A DNA stretch of 64,000 bases from Ailurus styani (taxonomy: Eukaryota; Chordata; Mammalia; Carnivora; Ailuridae): assembly GCA_002007465.1 (NCBI GenBank), contig LNAC01001954.1, forward strand, positions 1 to 64,000. Reading direction: 5' to 3'. The translations under genes and the position numbers were made by a program. This document shows, in pieces, positions 12,641-21,535 of this stretch; positions within the stretch are counted from its first letter, which is position 1; every line of letters begins with the position of its first letter. A model generated the notes under the pieces. That model had not been told where the DNA came from. It ran no database searches and saw nothing but the letters and a program-made list of their open reading frames with translations.

Positions 12641-13316
12641 CCTCATTAAAACTAGCAAACGAACAAACAAAACCCAGCAAACACAAAACACCGTGCAGGA
12701 CAAAAACCAAGCAAGCGAGAAGACCTGAAAACAAGCCCTTCATTTGCTGCCTCCGCTTTAAACCAAATCCAATGGAATTTGGCGCCTCTGCCATTTTCTT
12801 CTGCTTTTGTCGTCTGTCTTCTTTGTAAGCTTCCTCATGCCTGACCCCTATCTTAACAGTTCTCTTTTTTAGATACTCCCAACACTGATTTCTTTTCATC
12901 CCTTTCATAAAGCAACTGGGCCTCTTTGGCCTGTCTATTTTGCTTTCTGAAATGCGACCTCACATGTTTCCTGGTTCATTCTCATTCTTCACCTTCAAAA
13001 ATTCTACTCAAATTCTCCCAGAATCCCTGTATCCTGCCAGGTGGAGGTGGATCCCATGAACTTATTTTGTGGTGAAGATTTGGGGGAATCACAGCCATCC
13101 CTTGCAGTGGCCCACATTTCTCTTTCTGTAGTTGTATTCTTTGAGTTTCTGTGTTGCATAATGCTGTCTTCGATGGTCACATACTTCTTAGAATTCATCC
13201 CTGTTTTGTGTGTATTTGTCTTGTCTTTCCAGCAAGAGTGTAATCCAGGCACACAGGGGCTATGTTGACTATGTATTCTACTATCCTTTTTCATTGCCAA
13301 GAAGTTGCATCACATA
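12641..13316. other. Intergenic, nothing recognised
   Basis: A CAAA/AACA-rich patch at about 12655-12730 follows the MIR. No gene could be supported. Confidence 0.35.
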
Positions 13317-13515
13317 ATCGACAAAGGCATGGGCTTTGGAGCACTCTCCCTTGGGCCCAAGCCTTGGATTTGCCGCTTACAAACTGTGTGACCAATGATG
13401 ATTCATTTGACCCCTCAGAACCTCTTTCATGAGATTATCATCAGACACAATGCATGTGAAATGCTTAACCCAGGGCCTGACTCTCATCTGGTAAGCCTTA
13501 GCATTTGACAACTCT
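13317..13515 (+). mobile_element. MIR SINE
   Basis: Diverged MIR: GGCATGGGCTTTGGAGCA, TGCCGCTTACAAACTGTGTG, CCTCAGAACCTCTTTCATGA, TGAAATGCTTAACCCAGGGC. Confidence 0.65.
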
Positions 13516-13650
13516 TATTATGATGTCATAGGTACCATTAATCAGCTCAGGCAGCTGTGAAAGTGTTCAATTTCTGGACTCCAAAAGGATCTCTGGTTTT
13601 TAGGGCTAACGTTATTCAGGCATTGTTAGGAAGTGTTGAAAAGGATTGGC

Positions 13651-13843
13651 AGGGGCACCTGGGTGGCTCAGTGGGTTAAAGCCTCTGCCTTCAGCTCAGG
13701 TCATGATCTCAGGGTCCTGGGCTCGAGCCCTGCATTGGGCTGCCTGTTCAGCAGGGAGCCTGCTTCCTCCTCTCTCTCTCTGCCTGCCTCTCTGCCTACT
13801 TGTAATCTCTCTCTCTGTCAAATAAATAAAATCTTAAAAAAAA
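13651..13843 (+). mobile_element. Young CAN-type SINE (GTTAAAGCC subtype), plus orientation
   Basis: Begins AGGGGCACCTGGGTGGCTCA and contains GGGTTAAAGCCTCTGCC and CTGCCTACTTGTAATC. Perfect 13-base target duplication GAAAAGGATTGGC at 13638-13650 and 13844-13856. The perfect duplication and low divergence mark a recent insertion. Confidence 0.92.
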
Positions 13844-13884
13844 GAAAAGGATTGGCTAAAAAACAAACGAACCAAAAAACAAAC

Positions 13885-13931
13885 AATCTAGATGTCCTTC
13901 AACAGATGAATGGATAAAGAAGATGTGGGGT

Positions 13932-13981
<50 letters not shown>

Positions 13982-14412
13982 GAATATTATGCAGCCATCA
14001 AAAAATGAATTCTTGCATTTGCAATGACATGGATGGAACTAGAGGGTATTATGCTACGTGAAATAAGTCAATCAGAGAAAGACCATTATCATATGATCTC
14101 ACTGATATGAGGAATTTGAGAAACAAGACAGAGGATCATAGGGGAAGGGAGGGAAAAATGAAACAAGATGAAACCAGAGAGGGAGACAAACCATAAGAGA
14201 CTCTTAATCTCAGGAAACAAACTGAGGGTTGCTGGAGAGGAGGAGGGTGGGAGGGATGGGGTGGCTGGGTGACATTGGGGAGGGTATGTGCTATGGGAAG
14301 TGCTGTGAATCGTGTAAGACCAATGAATCGCAGACCTGTACCCCTGAAACAAATATACATTATATGTTAATAACAAAAATAATAAAATTTTTAAAAAGAA
14401 TTTAAAAAAAAC
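13885..14412 (+). mobile_element. 5'-truncated carnivoran L1, ORF2 tail and 3' UTR
   Basis: Starts in the ORF2 tail (GTCCTTCAACAGATGAATGG), carries a (CA)n tract at 13933-13980, then GCAATGACATGGATGGAACT, ATCATATGATCTCACTGATA and the 3' UTR end GACATTGGGGAGGGTATGTG and CAGACCTGTACCCCTGAAAC before an A-rich tail. Antisense open frames of up to 95 residues here are shadows. Confidence 0.85.
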
Positions 14413-15524
14413 CCAGGACCCTACAATTGTACAATAAGAATATAATTTTTTTTTTGGTTCAAGTCAAGCTTGACCTCTCCCAGTTGGAAGGAATTGGAAG
14501 ATCTAAGACCTCTTTGGGTTGAATAAGTGGGCACATGTGTGGGCAGATGTGCGCATGCTTGCGCCTACACGGACATGTGAATTTTTCAAAGCAGAGCCTA
14601 TGACATGTATTTGTATAGTGCGTCAACACAAATTGCCTAGGAGTAGGCTTCCCCAAACACTTTAATGTACACAGCAAGCTGAGTCACACTATCAGTTAAC
14701 ATAGAGTTCCTGGTACTAACACTTTGCAGACTCCGTACTATCGCTAGGTAAGCAATCCTAGGCTACTCAACACAAGTTGACTCATACTTACTGTTAAAAC
14801 ATGACTTGCCAGAGGAGAAATTTCTGTAGGATTCTTCCCTCCAGGACAAGAAAACAAAGATTTCCCAAATTTAAGAGGAGACAACCTCCATGGCCTTACC
14901 TACAATGTATACTCCTGTTTCACAGTCTTATTAAGGGCTATTAATGACAGTTCTCTGGAGGACTCCCAGTAAGGCATCCAGAGAGCACACTTAAGGACTG
15001 TGTGTCCACACCAGGCTAACCATTGAGAGAAATTCCAGTCCTTATACCCGGGGATGGAAGGGAGAGAGGAAACTCTTTCACTGCGTAACACCATCACAGG
15101 ATTCCCTTGAGAGTCCATGGTCTGGGACTTCCAGCTTCTTGGTTTGGAGAATTGTAAAATTATGTGCCACTTCTTCTTACTGTTTTCAAGGCAAGTAGTT
15201 GTCAACCTGCAATTGCAAATGTGTTGTTGTTGATGCTAATGATGTGATCCTAGGTTTGTTTTTCAACAAATATACCAGATTGTGCACATCCAAATGAGTG
15301 CTACCCTTCCAAATAGTCCCTTTGACATATCATACACTTGAAAAGTGAATTCGCCAAACATAATGAATCTGGATCCCTAAAGTCACGGCATATGATAAGT
15401 CATGAGCACATATTCTGTAGCCAGTTGACTTGAGCTGAGGTCCTGAACCTGGTTTTTATGTGGCCTTCAAATAAATTCTCTCTGAGCCTCATTTTTAGCA
15501 ATAAGGGGGTTACCAGGGACTGAT
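14413..15524. other. Intergenic, nothing recognised
   Basis: No gene, RNA or recent repeat could be supported. Antisense open frames of 72 and 101 residues have no family pattern. Confidence 0.35.
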
Positions 15525-15770
15525 GCTTTGACCAATAACAGCCTCATCGGCGAGGAGGCTGATTGGCGGCCATTTCCCAACAGGGGACTGGTAAAGCAAG
15601 ATTAAAATGACTGCTCAATAGCTGTGTATAATAAAGGATGGGGAGGGGAGTCGGAGCCAATAGGTACCCTCAGTGAAGAGAACAGAAAACTACCAACCAC
15701 ATGTGAAATAGGATGCTGGTTCTATAGCAGGAATAGTTGAGATCTGCTGAGAGAGGTGAGAATTAGTCCT
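15525..15770 (+). repeat. Older inverted duplication, left arm
   Basis: Matches the reverse complement of 16626-17088 along its whole length once the SINE in that arm is removed. Shared stretches include CCATTTCCCAACAGG, ACTGGTAAAGCAAGATTAAAATG, GAAGAGAACAGAAAACT and GTGAAATAGGATG. By eye the identity is roughly 75-80%, so the copies are old. Family unknown. Confidence 0.75.
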
Positions 15771-15779
15771 GAATCTACA

Positions 15780-15944
15780 TGTTGCTGTAAATGAGATTTG
15801 TGTAAATTGCTTCATTTCCCTGTGCTTCTGTTTCCTCATCTATAACATTGGGAAAATATGGCTACTCACCTCATAAGACTGTGAAGAAGATTAAGTAGGA
15901 TATTGCATATAAAGCTCTTAGCACAATGCCTGGTCAATAACAAG

Positions 15945-15945
<1 letters not shown>
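15780..15945 (+). mobile_element. MIR SINE
   Basis: TAAATTGCTTCATTTCCCTG, TGTTTCCTCATCTATAAC, ACTCACCTCATAAGACTGTG and CTTAGCACAATGCCTGGTCA follow the MIR consensus order. Confidence 0.75.

Positions 15946-15947
<2 letters not shown>

Positions 15948-15994
<47 letters not shown>
15948..15994 (+). repeat. (TG)n microsatellite
   Basis: About 23 uninterrupted TG units directly after the MIR. Length polymorphism is likely. Confidence 0.95.
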
Positions 15995-15996
<2 letters not shown>

Positions 15997-16625
15997 AAAT
16001 CACCTAAACACGACCCTTATACTCTTTAGGAGCTTGCATTCTTAGATTTGAAGAGGCCCAGCACATGAAGAGTTGTGCTATCCCCTAGGTGCTGTGCAAA
16101 AGGTATTGATTAATGCTCTTAAAGTGAGATCACATCATGTAAGAATCAGGGGAGAGTTTCTGGAGGAGTTAACCATTGTGATGAGGCTCACAGGATAAGT
16201 AAATTTTTGACAATTCAGTTTGGTGGGGTGGTAGATCTGGGAGGAGAGAACAGCCTTGTAGAGGCACGGGGATGGGGAAGTGAGGCTTATGTTTAGGGAA
16301 CAGACTATTCAGTTTTGTTTGGAGACCACTTGTAAGGCTTTGGCCAGCCCTGACATTCTTTGGTGTTACAAATCTCAGAAAATAGGCAGCAGAGATGGGT
16401 TGGGCACCTATTGAATGCTAGATAAAAATTCTTATGTCTAGGCAAAAAGGCAACTGGGGTCATAGAATATTTTTGAGTATGAGAATGACCTGATTTTATT
16501 ATACTTAGCTGGCAGGATTGTTTACGATGAATTGGAGAGGGGGGGAAAACTGGAGGCCAGGAGATGGGCTAGGAGGCTACCATAACCATCTAAATGAGAG
16601 CTAATAGGGACTGAACTAGGGATGA

Positions 16626-17088
16626 CAGGATTCATTCTCATGTCTCTCAATTGACCTCAACTACTCCTGTCATATAACCTGCATCCTATTTCACAAGTAG
16701 TCGGTCAGTTTTCTGTTCTCTTCATGGGATGATACCTATTGGATCCTGTTCCCGCTCCCTATGTTTTATTGCACACATCTAATGAGCAGCTATTTTTAAA
16801 AAAGATTTATTTATTTGGTTTAGAGAGAGAGAGCATACAGGGAGAGAGAGAGAATCTCAAGCATACCCTGCACTAAGTGCAGAGCCTGACATGGGGTTTG
16901 ATCTTACAACCCTGAGATCACAACCCTGAGATCACAATCTGAGCCAAAACAAAGAGTTGGATGCTTAACTGACTGCACCACCCAGGTGCCCCTAGTAAGC
17001 AGCCATTTTAATCTTGCTTTACCAGTTCCCTGTTGGGAAATGGCTGCCAGTCATCCTTCTCAAAGATAAGACTGCTGTTGGTCAAAGC
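16626..17088 (-). repeat. Older inverted duplication, right arm, split by a SINE
   Basis: The reverse complement of this arm aligns with 15525-15770. It is interrupted by a SINE at 16799-16992 with its target duplication, so that SINE entered after the duplication. The spacer between the arms is about 855 bases. Confidence 0.75.
16799..16992 (-). mobile_element. CAN-type SINE, minus orientation
   Basis: Antisense head ends ACCCAGGTGCCCC. Contains a tandem duplication of CCCTGAGATCACAA at about 16908-16936. Target duplication roughly TAATGAGCAGCTATTTTTAA against TAGTAAGCAGCCATTTTAA, diverged. Confidence 0.88.
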
Positions 17089-17738
17089 CTCGGGAAATGG
17101 AAAAAAGAAGATGGGCTGAAGAGAATTTCTCAGTAGGATCTGTTACTCCTGGAATGGCAGAGTGAGTAAAGTTGGAGTCCAAGAGTACCCCAATGAAGAG
17201 TTAAGTGGGGTGCAGCAACAGTGGTTGGGAAGTGGCCACAGGTTTGGTGACAGAGGATGACATGTGTGAAGTCACCTTTGAGGCGCCAGTGGGACATAGA
17301 AGTGAAGTTGCCTGGCAGAGAGTCACAAAAAATAATGAAGACTCAACAGTGCTGTGATTACACAAGGAATGTTTGAAACACTTTTTTTGGAACCATTCCA
17401 ACAGGAATGAATTAAAGTCTTTAGACTCTAAGCACTGACTAGATTATGTCCTTCTATACGTAATTCAGAATTTTAAAAGTTCCTACAAAACCATAAAATA
17501 CAAAGAAGGAAGTCCAATAAATTCTAATTTTCCCATGATGACTACTTCAGGGATCAAAAAAACACATATGAGGAACTTTACTCCCAAATATCCCTGTCTC
17601 TATTTCATGCTGGTGCCGTAAATAAGAATGGCCTCGGTCTCTCTTTTGAAAACCCAAGACTGCCTTCTGTCTAAGCCAGTTCCCAACCCCCATGAGGACA
17701 ATGGGCTCATTGCTTTATAACTATACACTGTTTCTTTT
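17089..17738. other. Intergenic, nothing recognised
   Basis: No gene could be supported. An antisense frame at 17201-17401 has no family pattern. Confidence 0.35.
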
Positions 17739-17942
17739 TAAAAGATTTTATTTATTAATTTATTTGACAGAGAGAGAGAGAGAGAGAGAGAGCACAAGTA
17801 GAGGGAGCGGCAGGCAGAGGGAGATGGAGAAGCAGGCTCCCCACTGAGCAGGGAGCCTGTTGCAGGACTCGATCCCAGGACCCTGGGATCATGACCTGAG
17901 CCGAAGGCAGATGCTTAACCGCCTGAGCCACCCAGGTGCCCC
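17739..17942 (-). mobile_element. CAN-type SINE, minus orientation
   Basis: AAAGATTTTATTTATT, a (GA)n run, GGATCATGACCTGAGCCGAA and GAGCCACCCAGGTGCCCC. Complete from tail to head. The target duplication is poorly kept. Confidence 0.9.
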
Positions 17943-18277
17943 TATGGCCCATTTCTTGGCACAAAACAGCATTTTTATTAACTTCATCACCTACCTTATT
18001 TATTAAAATTAGTCTCAAACGACCTAGCTATTTCCAAAGACCAAATTCCCTCCGAGGGTAATGATCGTCTCCTATTTAAATAGGACACTAAGACATTTAA
18101 AAAAACACTTGTACCTATCTCACACAATTCACAAAAATAAAATCTGAATGGGTTAAATTCAGAATCCCAAATTCATTCACTTAACAAATACTGAGCACCT
18201 ACTATGTGCAAGGTGCTGTTAGAATAAATAGTAAACGAAATAGACAGAAATCCTTGCCCTCTTGAAACTTACATTCT

Positions 18278-18429
18278 GGAGGCGCCTGGGTGGCTCAGTC
18301 TGTTAAGCATCTGCTTTCTGCTTAGGTCACTATCCCAGGGTCCTGGGATTGAGCCCCGTCTTAGGCTCCCTGTTCAACAAGGAGTCTGCTTCTCCCTCTC
18401 CCTCTGCTCTCCCCCCTACTTCTGCTCTT

Positions 18430-18467
<38 letters not shown>

Positions 18468-18504
18468 AAATAAATAAATAAATAAATAAAATCTTTAAAA
18501 AAGA
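18278..18504 (+). mobile_element. CAN-type SINE, plus orientation
   Basis: Head GGAGGCGCCTGGGTGGCTCA, a long (TC)n run, then seven AAAT units. Target duplication GAAACTTACATTCT (18264-18277) against GAAATTTACATTCT (18505-18518). Nested in an old L1M. Confidence 0.93.
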
Positions 18505-18908
18505 GAAATTTACATTCTTGCTGGGTGGAAAAGTTAACCACAAGTAAACTGCATAGTATGTTAGAAGGTAATGAGTCCTACATAATAAGGAAAAGGCAGT
18601 AGGGGATTGGGAGGGCTGGAGTGGAGAATTCTTCAGTTTTAAATTGGGTAATCATGGGAAGCATCGTTGAAAATTCCAGCGAAGACTTGAAGATGTGATT
18701 TGGACCTGCTGATACCTGGATTTAAAGGGTCACAGACAGAAGAAACCACCAGTGTAAAAACCTCCAAAAGTGGGAGTGTGCCTGGTTTATTCAAGGGTCA
18801 GTAAGAACAGTGAGGATGGAGCAGGGTGAGAGGGAAGGAGAGGTAGGAGATGAAGGAGGTTGGACAGGTGGTGGAAGGGGTGTATAGGGTCTTCTAAGCT
18901 ACTTTAAA

Positions 18909-19094
18909 ATTTTTTAAAGATTTATTTGTTTATTTGAGGGGGAAGGGTAGACAGAGGGGGAGAGAGAGAGACTCTCTAGCACACTCTATGCTGAGTGTGG
19001 ATACTGACGGAGGCTGGATCCCAGGGCCCTGAGATCATGACCTGAGCAGAAACCAAGAGTCAAACACTGATCACTGAGCAACCCAGGTGCCCCA
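18909..19094 (-). mobile_element. CAN-type SINE, minus orientation
   Basis: Antisense SINE ending ACCCAGGTGCCCCA. Target duplication TAAGCTACTTTAAA (18895-18908) against TAGGCTACTTTAAA (19095-19108). Nested in the same L1M, opposite in orientation to the SINE 400 bases upstream. Confidence 0.92.
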
Positions 19095-20327
19095 TAGGCT
19101 ACTTTAAAGACTTTGGCTTTTGCTGTGAGAGAAACCGAGAACAATTGGGCGATCTTGAGCAAAAGTGAGATGCGATTTGACTTACATGTAAAAGGATCAT
19201 TCTGGTGGCTATGATGAGAATAGACTTTCAGGGGACAAGGAAGAAACAGGGAGACCAGTTAGGAGACCACTGCAAAGAGCCAGGCAATTGATGGTGGCAG
19301 CTCAGACCAGGGTGGTAGCTGTGAAGGTGTGGAAAGTCATCGGAGTCTGGGTCTATTTTGAACATGGACCCAAAAGAATTCACTGACGATCTGATGTGGT
19401 ACATGAGGGGAGGAGAGGAATCAAGAATGACACCAAGGCTTTTGGCCTGAGCAACTGGAAGGACAGAGGTGCCATAACTAAAAGCCAGAACGAAATTAAA
19501 GAAGTGTTAAGAGAAAGTATAATATTATGTATTAATATATATTGTATAATAATATAACAATATTAATATTATAAAATGCAAACCTTCTTTATGGTGGAAG
19601 ATGTAAATTTTTTTAAAAAGCGAGAGTAGAAGAAAATATTTATAATATATGCCAAACTTAATTCCTTTTTAATTAACTCTTGATTATCATCCTTAATTAA
19701 TCCTTAATTATGGGGTATGAAATTAAGATTCCTAAGGTATAAAGAGCACTTCAATGATACTGAAAGACAGATAATTCAATGGAAATTGTTCTAAGGCCAT
19801 AAATAGGCAATTAACAGGGAAAGGAACACCAATTAAGCCAGCAAACCTACGAAAAAAGGCTCAGACTCATTAGAGAACTACAGATTAAAACAGCAATGCG
19901 ACACCAGTTCTCACCCACAGTACTACTAAAAATAAACGGCATACTTTTTATTGTTGGCAAGGCTATGGAGAGAGACAGGCGCTCTCATATACTCTTAAAG
20001 GAGGTGTCCATTTGTAAAGGACTCCCGGTGGACAATACTGCGGACTCTTCCCAAATTTAAAGTGTTCATCTCTTTTGATCCAGCAGTTCCATTTCTAGGT
20101 ACCTAATCTACAGAAATAATCATGCAAGTGGTCAGAGATGTAGGCAAAGGGATGTCCATTTCACTGTTGTTAATAATAGTGAAAAACTGAAGGTGATGTA
20201 AGACTTGATCAACAAGAGAATGGTTAATGGAGTTGCGGTACATCTGTACAGTGAAATACTGTGCATCCTTCAAATAGATCAGGTAGCTCTGTAGATGACC
20301 CAAAGAGAAAATTAAAAATGGTTTTTC

Positions 20328-20531
20328 GGGGGACGCCTGGGTGGCTCAGTCAGTTAAGTGTCTGCCTTCGACTCAGGTCATGATCCCAGGGATCCTGGGA
20401 TCCATGATCCTTGGATCAAATCCCTCATTGGGCTCCCTGATCAGCAGGGAGTCTGCTTCTCCCTCTCCTCCCTGCTTGTGGTCTCTCTCACTATCTCTGT
20501 CTCTCTCTCAAATAAATAAATAAAATCTTTA
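20328..20531 (+). mobile_element. CAN-type SINE, plus orientation
   Basis: Starts GGGGGACGCCTGGGTGGCTC. Contains a small duplication, GGGATCCTGGGATCCATGAT, unlike the consensus. Target duplication AAAAATGGTTTTTC (20314-20327) against AAAAATGCTTTTTC (20532-20545). Confidence 0.92.
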
Positions 20532-20611
20532 AAAAATGCTTTTTCAAGGGGAAAACAAAGTATAGAATGATATGCGTAGTATGATTACCTTTATGATTCA
20601 AAAAACCACCA

Positions 20612-20612
20612 C

Positions 20613-20640
<28 letters not shown>
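20612..20640 (+). repeat. (TG)n microsatellite
   Basis: About 14 TG units inside the L1M 3' UTR. Confidence 0.9.
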
Positions 20641-20643
<3 letters not shown>

Positions 20644-20695
20644 TGGCAGAAGCTCTGAGAAAAGCATGAAACTCCCATCACTTGTGTGTGTAGCA

Positions 20696-20928
20696 TGGAA
20701 TTACACCCGTGGGTGAGAGAACAGAGGCTTTCTTTGTATTCCCCGCATACTTCTTCTTTGTTCTTTGAAACCCTGTTACCATCAAAATGTGTTATTTTTG
20801 TAATTTTTAAGTTAACAAAAATGAGAAATAAGTCAGAGGCTGCAGATTTCAGAAAGTTCCCAATAAATCCTAGAAGCAGTAGCATGATTGATACATGCCA
20901 TTCACACTGTGCCGCTGTGATGGGAGGG
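20696..20928 (+). repeat. Recent inverted duplication, left arm (233 bp)
   Basis: The reverse complement of 21303-21535 aligns to this arm without gaps; I count 7 mismatches in 233 bases (about 97%). The arm begins in old L1M 3' UTR sequence and reaches into the flank. The two 62-92 residue frames shared by the arms come from the duplication and are not evidence of a gene. Confidence 0.92.
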
Positions 20929-20934
20929 ACGGCA

Positions 20935-21060
20935 TCTAATGCGTGCTCTGTGGCCTTGGGAAAGATACAACGTTTCTGGGCCTCCGTTTTTTATACAGAG
21001 AATGGAAATAATTCCTCCCCTCTTTATTTTAGTCAGTTGCGAAGATAAAATGGAAATGCA
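20935..21060 (+). mobile_element. MIR fragment in the inverted-repeat spacer
   Basis: CTCTGTGGCCTTGGGAAAGA, TTTCTGGGCCTCCGTTTTTT and GCGAAGATAAAATGGAAATG resemble the MIR core. It makes up part of the 374-base single-copy spacer between the arms. Confidence 0.5.
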
Positions 21061-21302
21061 GCATAAAAATTATAAAGCTGTGTAAAAATATGAAGGATAT
21101 TTAACAATACTTCATGCACTGGTTAATGACCCACTTCTTTGTCAATAACATCAAAATTCAATACCAGAATTCTTCCTGTCCCGATTGGGTCTTACATAAG
21201 CAGTCATGTAGGCATTTTACTTAACTGTTCTAGAGAGTTCTGTATTTGTCTGAGATACTCTGGTATAGATGGGTTTTTGCAATAGCCTTAAGTCATACTC
21301 AG

Positions 21303-21535
21303 CCCACCCATTACAGTGGCACAGTGTGAATGGCATGTATCAATCATGCTACTGCTTCTAGGATTTATTGGGAACTTTCTGAAATCTGCAGCCTCTGACT
21401 TATTTCTCATTTTTGTTAACTTAAAAATTACAAAAATTACACATTTTGATGGTAACAGGGTTTCAAAGAACAAAGAAGAAGTATGCAGGGAATACAAAGA
21501 AAGCCTCCATTCTCTCACCCACGGGTGTAATTCCA
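21303..21535 (-). repeat. Recent inverted duplication, right arm (233 bp)
   Basis: Inverted partner of 20696-20928. The flanks differ completely beyond TTCCA at 21535 and before CCCACCCATT at 21303, so the arm ends are sharp. Confidence 0.92.

Larger units (their letters stand above)
18165..19490 (+). mobile_element. Old L1M 3' UTR (L1ME-like) carrying two nested SINEs
   Basis: Host pieces 18165-18277, 18505-18908 and 19095-19490 read in order as one L1M 3' region: ACTGAGCACCTACTATGTGC, TCCTTGCCCTCTTGAAACTT, GTATGTTAGAAGGTAATGAG, GGAGACCAGTTAGGAGACCA. SINEs at 18278-18504 (plus) and 18909-19094 (minus) split it. Confidence 0.7.
19780..20695 (+). mobile_element. Old L1M, ORF2 tail and 3' UTR, with a nested SINE
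   Basis: Diverged L1 tail: CAGACTCATTAGAGAACTAC, GATCCAGCAGTTCCATTTCT, GTTAATGGAGTTGCGGTACA, then a 3' UTR ending near TTCTTCTTTGTTCTTTGAAA inside the adjacent inverted-repeat arm. The AT-rich stretch 19491-19780 in front of it shows nothing else. Confidence 0.65.
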
